A stretch of 17,884 nucleotides of DNA from Planctomycetota bacterium (GTDB lineage Bacteria; JAJVIF01; JAPKYR01), in assembly GCA_030673355.1 (NCBI GenBank), contig DAOVJF010000005.1:1-17884 (forward strand), written 5' to 3'. The translations under genes were made by a program, and so were the position numbers. Below are positions 9,025 through 15,251 of the stretch, piece by piece. Below the pieces are notes generated by a model. The model ran no database searches and had not been told where the DNA came from. It was given only the letters and a program-made list of their open reading frames with translations. Numbering within the stretch: the stretch's first letter is position 1; each line of letters opens with the position of its first letter.

Positions 9025-9492
9025 TTACACCCTGTAATGTGCAAACGCCCTGTTGGCTTCCGCCATCCTGTGGGTATCATCTTTTTTCTTTACACTCTGA
9101 CCGGTTCCAGATGCGGCGTCGATAAGCTCGAATGCCAGTTTTTCGCGCATCGGACGTCCCTTTCTCGAACGTGCATACTGAATAAGCCAACGCATCGCAT
9201 GTTCCATCTGCTTGTGAGCCTTGATATCGATCGGAATCTGGTACGTCGATCCACCAACTCGCCGGCTCTTGACCTGTACATGGGGCCTTGCGTTTTCGAG
9301 CGCTTTCTTGAAGACCTCGAATCCATCTTCACCGGTTTTTTCCTTAATGATTTCCATAGCGCCGTAGAAAATACTCTCTGCGATCGATTTCTTCCCACGC
9401 CACATCAGCTTATTGATAAAACGTGTGGTGTTCTTGTCGTTGTAAACCGAATCGGGAATGATAATCCGTTTTGTTGGTTTTTTTCCTCTCAT
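9025..9492 (-). CDS. rpsG: Ribosomal protein S7
   Basis: S7 nucleates assembly of the 30S head and contacts E-site tRNA. The 155-residue protein is normal in length (E. coli S7 is of similar size). Recognisable segments are NKLMWRGKKSIAESIFYGAM, KALENARPHVQVKSRRVGGS, TYQIPIDI and RWLIQYARSRKGRPM, then AHYRV at the end. The ribosome binding site is weak (AAAGATAAG just before ATG), which fits with control by the structured leader. A 226-base structured gap separates it from rpsL, unusual for a strongly coupled pair. Confidence 0.96.
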   Translation of the reverse strand: MRGKKPTKRIIIPDSVYNDKNTTRFINKLMWRGKKSIAESIFYGAMEIIKEKTGEDGFEVFKKALENARPHVQVKSRRVGGSTYQIPIDIKAHKQMEHAMRWLIQYARSRKGRPMREKLAFELIDAASGTGQSVKKKDDTHRMAEANRAFAHYRV

Positions 9493-9525
9493 GGCTTATC
9501 TTTAATCTTCGATCCCTTGTTTTCC

Positions 9526-9555
9526 TTGACAGATTTGGAAAAAATCTTCTATAAA
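9526..9555 (+). promoter_or_regulatory. Promoter-like sequence antisense to the rpsL-rpsG gap
   Basis: The plus strand shows TTGACA, an 18-base spacer and TATAAA. Transcription would start near 9562, exactly at the terminator stem, and run antisense through the structured gap and rpsL. The match to the sigma70 consensus is good, but the region is A/T-rich, so it may have no activity. No plus-strand gene follows it closely. Confidence 0.35.
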
Positions 9556-9584
9556 AAAAAACCGGTTGTTAAATTTAAAACCGG
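9553..9584 (-). terminator. Intrinsic terminator between rpsL and rpsG
   Basis: On the minus-strand RNA CCGGUU pairs with AACCGG around an 11-base A/U-rich loop and is followed directly by nine U residues. It lies inside the operon, about 60 bases before rpsG, so it must be conditional or leaky for rpsG, fusA and tuf to be expressed. The stem is only 6 bp, so termination may be partial. Confidence 0.6.
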
Positions 9585-9666
9585 GCCGCGTAGACAAGCG
9601 CAATTTGCGCTCATGGCGAATCGTGGTTGGCATGCGGCCCCGGCTTTTGCGGGGATCTGCCCCTGC
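9553..9666 (-). promoter_or_regulatory. Candidate transcription attenuator (alternative RNA folds) between rpsL and rpsG
   Basis: Five segments occur in order on the minus-strand RNA: A GCAGGGGC (9666-9659), B CCCCGC (9654-9649), C AAAGCCGGGGCCGC (9647-9634), D GCGGCCCGGUUUU (9589-9577) and E AACCGG (9567-9562) plus nine U. A pairs with B while C pairs with D (about 13 bp with one bulged G). Alternatively B pairs with C (CCCC-GC around an AAAA loop) while D pairs with E to make the terminator. Inside the C-D loop is a further hairpin, AGCGCAA/TTGCGCT (9611-9597). The two states are exclusive because D carries the whole 5' arm of the terminator. S7, which binds this intercistronic region in E. 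coli, is an obvious candidate effector, but no S7-site resemblance was recognised. Confidence 0.55.
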
Positions 9667-9718
9667 GACCCTTTATCGTTAATTATAGTTGAAGTCTATT
9701 CCTTAGATATATATTCTC

Positions 9719-10093
9719 CTAACTCTTAGGACGCTTGGTCCCGTATTTACTTCTCGACCGTTTCCTTCCTTCAACACCGGCAGTATCCAGGGTCCCTCTT
9801 AATATATGGTATCGAACTCCACCGAGGTCTTTCACTCGACCGCCCCGGATAAGGACCACCGAGTGCTCCTGGAGATTGTGCCCGATCCCTGGAATGTAGG
9901 CCGTAACCTCTATTCCATTAGTAAGGCGAACACGTGCGACCTTTCTCAATGCCGAGTTCGGTTTTTTCGGCGTAACGGTCCAGACACGAGTGCATACTCC
10001 GCGTTTCTGCGGATTCGCTTTAAGGGCGGGCGCTTTATTTTTCTTGACAATCTTTTTGCGCCCAAATCGTACCAACTGATTAATAGTAGGCAT
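9719..10093 (-). CDS. rpsL: Ribosomal protein S12
   Basis: S12 sits at the decoding centre and affects translational accuracy. The 124-residue product matches the family. It has the conserved loops TPKKPNSALRKVARV (about 41-55) and GGRVKDLGGVRYHI (84-97). K43 and K88 are the wild-type residues whose mutation gives streptomycin resistance, and D89 is the residue commonly methylthiolated. The tail RKRSRSKYGTKRPK is typical. Its ribosome binding site is poor, and it is the first gene of the operon, about 30 bases after the predicted transcription start. Confidence 0.97.
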   Translation of the reverse strand: MPTINQLVRFGRKKIVKKNKAPALKANPQKRGVCTRVWTVTPKKPNSALRKVARVRLTNGIEVTAYIPGIGHNLQEHSVVLIRGGRVKDLGGVRYHILRGTLDTAGVEGRKRSRSKYGTKRPKS

Positions 10094-10131
10094 ATAGCAA
10101 CCATGTCACGCCCAAAAAGGCGCAAGGTGTG

Positions 10132-10159
10132 ATTCTAACACACTGAGATAGTATGTCAA
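10132..10159 (-). promoter_or_regulatory. Promoter of the rpsL super-operon
   Basis: The minus strand has TTGACA (10159-10154), a 16-base spacer and TAGAAT (10137-10132). Transcription would start near 10125, giving a leader of about 30 bases containing a short GCGCC/GGGCG stem before the rpsL ATG. The motif lies at the correct place for the only obvious promoter of the whole ribosomal gene run. Confidence 0.7.
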
Positions 10160-10322
10160 GGCTAAGAGAATAAAAGCATTGAAAATTAGGGCAAAAATCC
10201 AGGTTAATGGATATTCAGGTGTATTTTCGGGGGCAAAATGGCTTTTTTGCACTAATAACTGCTTTTGCGATGGCAATACAGAATAATATTATCTATGCGA
10301 ATAATTTAGTTTATGTATAGGG
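10160..10322. other. AT-rich spacer between divergent promoters
   Basis: This stretch between the rpsL promoter and the xre promoter encodes nothing recognisable. It contains an ATAATATTAT palindrome at 10283-10292 and short runs such as GCAAAAATCC and GCAAAATGG. I see no tRNA and no att-like repeat. It marks the change from the conserved ribosomal operon to the accessory segment. Confidence 0.5.
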
Positions 10323-10351
10323 TTGACAAACCCACACAATTACAGTATATT
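10323..10351 (+). promoter_or_regulatory. Promoter of the xre-PIN operon
   Basis: TTGACA, a 17-base spacer and TATATT form a near-consensus sigma70 promoter. Transcription would start near 10358, leaving a leader of about 30 bases before the ATG at 10388. The -10 element is overlapped by a 16-base palindrome that is a likely operator. Confidence 0.75.
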
Positions 10352-10355
10352 GTAA
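10340..10355 (+). promoter_or_regulatory. Candidate Xre operator overlapping the -10 element
   Basis: TTACAGTATATTGTAA is an inverted repeat with only one mismatched pair. It covers the -10 hexamer of the promoter that reads into the Xre-type regulator, so binding would block RNA polymerase. Autorepression by Xre-family proteins is established; this site is inferred from symmetry and position. Confidence 0.6.
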
Positions 10356-10387
10356 ACAAGACTAGATGTTGAAATGGTGTGATTGAA

Positions 10388-11410
10388 ATGAGTCTTGGTG
10401 AGCGAATTAAACAAGCCCGAAATTTATTGGGATATAACATGCGAGATTTGGCTCGCAAGGTCGGTGTTTCTCACAATGCAATCTCCAAATATGAGCGGGG
10501 AGAGATGACCCCGAGTAGTGGAATATTAATACAATTAGCAACTGCTTTAGAGGTTCAAGTGGATTATTTTTTCCGCCAGGTAAAAGTTAACCTTGGTAAG
10601 CCCCAGTTTCGCTCTAAAATCGAGTCAAAAGAAGAAGAAAAACGGCTGTTAGCTAAAATTACCAATTGGCTGGAACGTTATTTAGAGGTTGAGGAAATAT
10701 TTTCCTCCGAGATAGACCCAAATTTTCAGTTTCCAACCGGATTTCCTCAAAGGATATCGCAAATCGAAGATGTAGAAGACGCTGCAGGAGCCTTGAGGGA
10801 AGTTTGGAGCCTGGGATCAGATCCAATCGACAATTTGGTTGAGTTATTAGAAGAAAAAGGGTTTAACATTTTCCTGGATGAAAGTAATTCTAACTATGAT
10901 GCTTGTTTGATCCCATTTAATGATAATGACTATATATTTTCTGTAAATCTACGATTTCCTGGAGATCGTCAACGTTTAAGCCTGGCTCATGAATTGGGTC
11001 ACTTATTGCTCAAAATACCCGACACTATCGACTCTGAACAAGCTGCTAACCGATTCGGTGCAGCATTACTGGTTCCTAAATCAACCGCAATTTCTCAACT
11101 TGGGAAAAAACGTAAAAGGCTAAGCTTGCAGGAGTTATACTTACTGAAACATAAATATGGATTAAGTATGCAGGCATGGATTAGAAGGGCGGGAGAGTTG
11201 GGTATTATTTCCAATTCTCACCAAAAGACACTACTGAAAGAGTTTAAAGATAATGGTTGGAGAGAAATTGAACCTGGAGACCAGTATCAACAGGAAAAAC
11301 CGCATAGGATGGAGAGATTGGTTTACAAAGCCCTTGCTGAGGACTTAGTCTCTGAATCCAAGGCTTCCGATTTGTTAGGAAAAGAAGTAAGCTATGCTTT
11401 AATTGACTAG
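10388..11410 (+). CDS. Xre-type regulator fused to ImmA/IrrE (COG2856) metallopeptidase
   Basis: The product (340 residues) combines an N-terminal Xre helix-turn-helix (about 4-62: GERIKQARNLLGYNMRDLARKVGVSH..ISKYERGEM) with an ImmA/IrrE zinc peptidase. The zinc motif HELGH is at about 201-205, and SEQAANRFGAALLVP at about 216 supplies the third ligand, Glu. In ImmA such enzymes cleave a repressor, and in IrrE they respond to DNA damage. No SD is obvious. I prefer the ATG at 10388 over an in-frame GTG at 10379 because MSLGERIKQAR is typical. It overlaps or abuts the PIN gene. It is much richer in A/T than the ribosomal operon, suggesting recent acquisition. It may act as antitoxin or as a regulated peptidase. 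Confidence 0.9.
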   Translation: MSLGERIKQARNLLGYNMRDLARKVGVSHNAISKYERGEMTPSSGILIQLATALEVQVDYFFRQVKVNLGKPQFRSKIESKEEEKRLLAKITNWLERYLEVEEIFSSEIDPNFQFPTGFPQRISQIEDVEDAAGALREVWSLGSDPIDNLVELLEEKGFNIFLDESNSNYDACLIPFNDNDYIFSVNLRFPGDRQRLSLAHELGHLLLKIPDTIDSEQAANRFGAALLVPKSTAISQLGKKRKRLSLQELYLLKHKYGLSMQAWIRRAGELGIISNSHQKTLLKEFKDNGWREIEPGDQYQQEKPHRMERLVYKALAEDLVSESKASDLLGKEVSYALID

Positions 11411-11414
11411 TCAA

Positions 11415-11942
11415 ATGGAAGCCCAAGTTTCTCAAATTGTGACTGATACTTGTTTCTGGAAAGACTTAGATGCAGGCGAGATTATATTTAAACCATTTGA
11501 GTTACATTTCAATTGGGCTGTTACTAATTATATTGCTAATGAATTAACGAAGTGGTTACCAAAATTCGTTGATAATCTATATACTAAAGGCCTTTTAAAA
11601 TTGGATATGGATGGTGTTCTGGTTAATAAGATCTTTATACTAAATGAAAAACAATATCAGCTTCGAGGGAGAAAACGGTTATCACCTGCGGATCTATCAT
11701 GCCTTGTCATCGCAGAATCAGCTAGAATAACCCTTGTAACCTCAGAAAAGGAACTTACATATAGAGCTAGAAAACTTGGAATTAATGTCCGTGGAACATT
11801 ATGGGTACTCGATCAAATGGTCGAAGTCGAAAATGTTCTAGAGCCTTCCAGTGGTGTTCGTGCAATTAAAATGATGCTGGAGGAAAAAAGACGACTCCCG
11901 AAGGCAGAATGTAAAAGAAGAATAAAAAAATGGTCGAATTAG
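11415..11942 (+). CDS. PIN-domain protein, candidate RNase toxin
   Basis: This 175-residue protein resembles PIN-domain nucleases. An acidic residue near the start (VTDTCFW), a conserved Glu in NELTKW, SPADLSCLVIAESA with its Asp, and TSEKEL..RARKLGINVRGTLWVLDQMV in the C-terminal half follow the family pattern of clustered acidic residues around a metal site. PIN enzymes usually cleave RNA. A TTG at 11403 would give a start 8 bases inside the upstream gene; the ATG at 11415 lies 4 bases after its stop. Either way it is tightly coupled to the Xre-ImmA gene, as in toxin-antitoxin pairs. The first acidic position and the pairing support this, but activity is inferred. Confidence 0.75.
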   Translation: MEAQVSQIVTDTCFWKDLDAGEIIFKPFELHFNWAVTNYIANELTKWLPKFVDNLYTKGLLKLDMDGVLVNKIFILNEKQYQLRGRKRLSPADLSCLVIAESARITLVTSEKELTYRARKLGINVRGTLWVLDQMVEVENVLEPSSGVRAIKMMLEEKRRLPKAECKRRIKKWSN

Positions 11943-11953
11943 TCCCCCTTCAT

Positions 11954-11968
11954 TTTCATGTATAATCA
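11954..11968 (+). repeat. 15-base upstream repeat, copy 1, with TATAAT
   Basis: TTTCATGTATAATCA occurs here, 20 bases before the glycosyltransferase start, and again at 15706-15720 before the broken glycosyltransferase copy. The central TATAAT looks like a -10 element, but no convincing -35 element is seen. The shared upstream sequence shows that the duplication included the promoter region. Confidence 0.65.
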
Positions 11969-11988
11969 TCCGCACCTTAGGCAATGCT

Positions 11989-13185
11989 TTGAAAATCGGA
12001 ATTATTACATCATGGATGAGGCTTGGATGGGGAGTCGATCTTACCCTCCACCTGACCGCAAGCGCGCTGACATCGCTCGGCCACGAGATACGCCTGTATG
12101 CCGGTAATCATGACGGGTCCTTCGCGAATGCGCCATACGAGCTGATCCATAAACCGGTCGTGCCCCACAGGCTTTTCCCGCGATTCGAATGGCGCGCCCG
12201 TCGCTATATCAGCTATTTCAACGAGGAACCGAATGAGGTTTACCTGATCGCCACGCAACCGTACTTTTACTATCCCTGGTTCCTCGATGCCCCATGTGTG
12301 AATTATGAATTCGGGATTGTTCCCACGACCGGGTTCTCGTGGCGAAAAAAAATGCTTTGGAGCTACATGCGATTCACCCAGTTCCATATGTACCATCCCG
12401 GGGCGAAAGCACTTGTGTCGAACTCGAATTTCACAAAAAGCGCCCTGCCTTGGCATGTAAAACGAAAAACACGGGCTATTTACCACGGCGTCGAACACTA
12501 CGACCCGCATCATCCCGATCACAACAAGCTGTTCCCGTCACCACTTCTGACTCCTCATCCAACCGATCCGTCGAAACCGACAGAAGTACCCGTCGATCGA
12601 AGGACAAACGAGGAACTCAGGGAAGAATTTCGAAGCCAGCATGGATTCGGCGATGATGACATCGTCTGCCTGTATGTCGGACGGATAAATCCTGTAGACC
12701 AGCCGTATAAGGGGACGCAAGAACTTTTCGAGCTGGCGCCGGGTTTGGTAACCGAATTTCCCAACATGAAATGGATCATGGTCGGGCTGGGGACCGAAAA
12801 GGACGGGGATTTATGCAGAAATGCCGGGATAATTCCGCTGTTAAACCATCCCGACTGGAAAATGCGCCAGGTTTTCGTTGGATGCGACATTTATGTAACA
12901 GCCAGTAAATGGGAGGGATTCAACCTTCCCATACTCGAAGCCCAGTATTTCGGAAAACCCGTGCTTGGATACCGCCTGGCTGCTCATCCGGAGGTAGTAA
13001 ACGATGGCATTTCAGGTTTTTTGGTAAAGGATAAACAGGAATTCAGGCTGAAACTGCGAGAGCTCCTGAGGGATCGTGGCCTTCGAAAAAATATGGGCGA
13101 AGCGGGTATGGAATGGGCGACCCAATTCAATTGGATGAACTGCGCGAGGGGATTTGAGGAGTTGTTTGGGGAGGTTGTGGGGTAG
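11989..13185 (+). CDS. GT4-like glycosyltransferase
   Basis: The 398-residue product looks like a GT-B-fold glycosyltransferase of the GT4 group, which moves a sugar from a nucleotide-sugar donor. The N-terminal MKIGIITSWMRLGWGVDL..HLTASALTSLGHEIRLYAG is the usual first Rossmann segment. The C-terminal half has VCLYVGRINPVDQPYKG (about 226-242) and the EX7E motif, E309 and E317 in SKWEGFNLPILEAQYFGKPV, then HPEVVNDGISGFLV. The acceptor is not identifiable; polysaccharide or lipid glycosylation is likely. The start is a TTG at 11989. A second, mostly deleted copy lies at 15733-15934. Its composition is closer to the ribosomal genes than to the AT-rich genes around it. Confidence 0.85.
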   Translation: MKIGIITSWMRLGWGVDLTLHLTASALTSLGHEIRLYAGNHDGSFANAPYELIHKPVVPHRLFPRFEWRARRYISYFNEEPNEVYLIATQPYFYYPWFLDAPCVNYEFGIVPTTGFSWRKKMLWSYMRFTQFHMYHPGAKALVSNSNFTKSALPWHVKRKTRAIYHGVEHYDPHHPDHNKLFPSPLLTPHPTDPSKPTEVPVDRRTNEELREEFRSQHGFGDDDIVCLYVGRINPVDQPYKGTQELFELAPGLVTEFPNMKWIMVGLGTEKDGDLCRNAGIIPLLNHPDWKMRQVFVGCDIYVTASKWEGFNLPILEAQYFGKPVLGYRLAAHPEVVNDGISGFLVKDKQEFRLKLRELLRDRGLRKNMGEAGMEWATQFNWMNCARGFEELFGEVVG

Positions 13186-13277
13186 ATTTGTAGCGAATTT
13201 CACCCACAGCAAAAGCGAAGTGCAGAAAGTGGACGACATCTGGGAGAGCTAGACTGTTCGATTGCCAAGTACAAGGC

Positions 13278-13307
13278 TTGACGGGATCTCATGAGCTATG
13301 CTAGTAT
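13278..13307 (+). promoter_or_regulatory. Candidate promoter of the P-loop gene
   Basis: TTGACG, an 18-base spacer and TAGTAT lie about 40 bases before the ATG at 13346. The hexamers match the consensus at five and four positions. The gap from the glycosyltransferase (160 bases) has no other feature and no terminator I can see. Confidence 0.45.
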
Positions 13308-13322
13308 CTCTAAATACCTAAG

Positions 13323-13348
13323 CATTTGTTTACTGAAGTCAACAAATG
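13323..13348 (+). promoter_or_regulatory. Inverted repeat covering the start codon of the P-loop gene
   Basis: CATTTGTT and AACAAATG are perfect 8-bp complements around a 10-base loop, and the second arm contains the ATG at 13346. No Shine-Dalgarno sequence is visible for this gene. The repeat could be an operator or an mRNA hairpin hiding the start codon. Confidence 0.45.
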
Positions 13349-14509
13349 ATAATCTATATCACAGGCCAAACTGGTGTTGAGAAAAGTACTGTCGTCACCA
13401 GCCTTGCTAAGTCGATCCTTAAAAAGGAGGGTATTGAAACTCCGTTAGACCATTCATCTGCTAAGCAGGTTGTCAGGGTATTTGATATTGAAGACAGGAT
13501 CCAGAATGAAATGAATGCTCTAAGCATTAAGCCATTTCTAGATACTTTGTCAAATTTCATGCGTGAATCAATTTGGCGAAAAGCTGTTGAATCTGTAGTT
13601 TCTGAGGCGCAGACTTTGCTTCAATCTGAGTATCCACCGCAACATATAATATTGTCCTTTCACGCTGTCTTTTATCGTGACCATAAATTTCTTAACTGCA
13701 TTAAACCCACTTTGTTTAATAAATTAAGACCTGATATTATAATCATACTGATTGATGATTGCCAAAATATTGCCTTTAGGGTAAAGGAAAAGAGAGAGCA
13801 ACTTGGAATTCCTACTCGAACTGGGAAGATTAGTTTGGGTGAAATTTTAGCTTGGCGATCAGCGGAGATTATGGTTGGTAATATCATTTCAAAATTATTT
13901 ACCCCTGAACCCAAATGCTATGTTTTCCCTGTGAAGCATCCAGTCACGACGTTGCACGGCCTTACTCTGGAAATGGGCCAAAAGCTGATATGTTATGCTT
14001 CTTATCCAATGACTAATGTCCGAAACGATGCGGGAAATATGGGGGAAATCAGAAGTTTCTTAGATTACATGGAGGATAATTTCATTGTCTTCAATCCTGG
14101 AACGATCGATGAATTCAGAGGACAAAACAAAGAAGCAATAGAGTTGCCATTGAATAAACCCATGGTTGCTCTTACTGAGAATCATTTTTCAGATTATTTC
14201 GATGAGCTATCGAGAATAGAAGATGTTATTATCTACCACATTGAAGATAGAGACTATACGCTAGTTAGGCAAGCTGAAATTGTTGTTGCGTACAGGCCAT
14301 TCTGGAACGGGGAGATCTCCGATGGGGTTGAGAAAGAGATTGGTCATGCACTCACAGAAGGAAGAGAGGTCTATGTTTTTTCGCCTGAAGAAGATAATAC
14401 TTTGGTAGAAAAGAAAGTTTTCAAGATCGTCGAGAAAGCAGTGGTTTTCAGGAATCTTGATGAGTTGAAATTAAAGTTACAATCCTTGCAAAGGAAGAAA
14501 TGCAATTAG
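13346..14509 (+). CDS. P-loop NTPase-like protein with C-terminal nucleoside 2-deoxyribosyltransferase-like domain
   Basis: The 387-residue protein has two parts. Residues 1-205 look like a kinase-type P-loop domain: MIIYITGQTGVEKST at the N-terminus and a hydrophobic strand PDIIIILIDD (129-138) like Walker B. The Walker A reads GQTGVEKS, with Glu where the usual Gly precedes the Lys, so NTP binding may be altered. Residues 212-350 resemble the deoxyribosyltransferase/SLOG-like fold: KLICYASYPMTNVR, IVFNP, then RDYTLVRQAEIVVAYRPFW (302-320) and ISDGVEKEIGHALTEGREVYVF (324-345). The Glu of VEKEIGHA sits where the catalytic Glu of that family lies. Such nucleotide-processing folds occur in defence systems, but the role here is unknown. 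A small gene follows 20 bases later. Confidence 0.65.
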   Translation: MIIYITGQTGVEKSTVVTSLAKSILKKEGIETPLDHSSAKQVVRVFDIEDRIQNEMNALSIKPFLDTLSNFMRESIWRKAVESVVSEAQTLLQSEYPPQHIILSFHAVFYRDHKFLNCIKPTLFNKLRPDIIIILIDDCQNIAFRVKEKREQLGIPTRTGKISLGEILAWRSAEIMVGNIISKLFTPEPKCYVFPVKHPVTTLHGLTLEMGQKLICYASYPMTNVRNDAGNMGEIRSFLDYMEDNFIVFNPGTIDEFRGQNKEAIELPLNKPMVALTENHFSDYFDELSRIEDVIIYHIEDRDYTLVRQAEIVVAYRPFWNGEISDGVEKEIGHALTEGREVYVFSPEEDNTLVEKKVFKIVEKAVVFRNLDELKLKLQSLQRKKCN

Positions 14510-14529
14510 CCATGATCAAGGAGGACAAT

Positions 14530-14763
14530 ATGAATAAGGAGCTCTGCATTCTTTTTGCTGGAACTATCGAAGAGAAGGATACTATTCTCAAGGAGATGAG
14601 TAGTGTTATTGATAGTATCGAAACGATGTGGATAGAGAGCAAACACAATAGTGAGCCGTTGTTGATGAGCCGATATGGCTTATTTAAAGAGAATGATATT
14701 GGAATTTTTGTACATATATTTAAAAGCCATCACGATTACATTTTCAATAGCGGGTGTCGGTGA
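14530..14763 (+). CDS. Small protein of unknown function (77 residues)
   Basis: I do not recognise this protein. Translation from the ATG at 14530 is well supported by AAGGAGG five bases upstream. It begins MNKELCILFAGTIEEKDTILKEM, a strand-turn-helix pattern, and contains MSRYGLFKENDIGIFVHIF. It has no membrane segment. It follows the P-loop/deoxyribosyltransferase-like gene after 20 bases and is probably co-transcribed. It ends abruptly in FNSGCR just before a GC-richer structured stretch, so it may be the surviving front of a longer gene. Confidence 0.55.
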   Translation: MNKELCILFAGTIEEKDTILKEMSSVIDSIETMWIESKHNSEPLLMSRYGLFKENDIGIFVHIFKSHHDYIFNSGCR

Positions 14764-14909
14764 TACTCTGAGTGAGGCACAAAGGTGAACGTCCTTGTCT
14801 CCGGTCTCCGTTGAGCCGGGTGCTGCCCACAACGGGAGCGAAAGCGTAGAATATGGGAGTGACATTAAAATGACGGAAATGATTCCAGCACTAACCATTG
14901 AACTTAACG
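14764..14909 (+). other. Structured stretch, possible group II intron remnant
   Basis: This 146-base gap has no gene and its centre is more GC-rich than the gene before it. CTC-CGTTG (from about 14805) can pair with CAACG-GGAG (to about 14840) around an inner GGG/CCC hairpin, and GCGAAAGC next to it is a perfect GNRA tetraloop hairpin, followed by GAATATGGG. A GCGAAAGC hairpin followed by UAUGG reminds me of domain I of group II introns. This is recognition from memory without alignment, and no reverse transcriptase or domain V is present. Confidence 0.3.
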
Positions 14910-15251
14910 TCAACCCATCTCATTCAGGATTTTTTGAATCTGTTGGTCCAAATCGGGAAGTTTATTCTTGATGATATCCCAGATAACGTCCAGGTCAATC
15001 CCGAAATACTCGTGGATCAGGACATCCCTTAAACCGGTAATTTTCCGCCAGGGAACTTCCGGATGCCTGACCCGGATATCGTGGGGGATTTTCTTCGCTG
15101 CTTCTCCTATTATTTCCAGGTCCCTGATAACAGCATTAAATGTCTTTCGATCAGCGCCAAACTCCTCCTGCGTGAAGCCCTCGGTCCATTCGAGAATTCT
15201 GCGAGCTGAGTCTGTCATGTCCCTGAGATATATCTTAAAGTTGCGGGACAT
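14910..15251 (-). CDS. hepT: HEPN-domain RNase toxin HepT (type VII toxin-antitoxin)
   Basis: The 113-residue protein is a HEPN/DUF86 protein of the HepT family. The catalytic RX4HXY motif is R75-DVLI-H80-E-Y82; in characterised systems R and H make the RNase site and Y is the AMPylated residue that neutralises the toxin. NAVIRDLEIIGEAAKKIP (39-56) is another family hallmark. GAAGGAGA lies 6 bases before the ATG. It overlaps the end of mntA by 17 bases, the normal arrangement. Function as a tRNA- or mRNA-cleaving toxin is known for the family and inferred here. Confidence 0.92.
   Translation of the reverse strand: MSRNFKIYLRDMTDSARRILEWTEGFTQEEFGADRKTFNAVIRDLEIIGEAAKKIPHDIRVRHPEVPWRKITGLRDVLIHEYFGIDLDVIWDIIKNKLPDLDQQIQKILNEMG

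Noticed and set aside
13186..13277. Terminator or tRNA after the glycosyltransferase
   Set aside because: A GTTCGATTGCC stretch recalled a tRNA T-loop, but no acceptor or other stems are present and no hairpin with a T-run exists.
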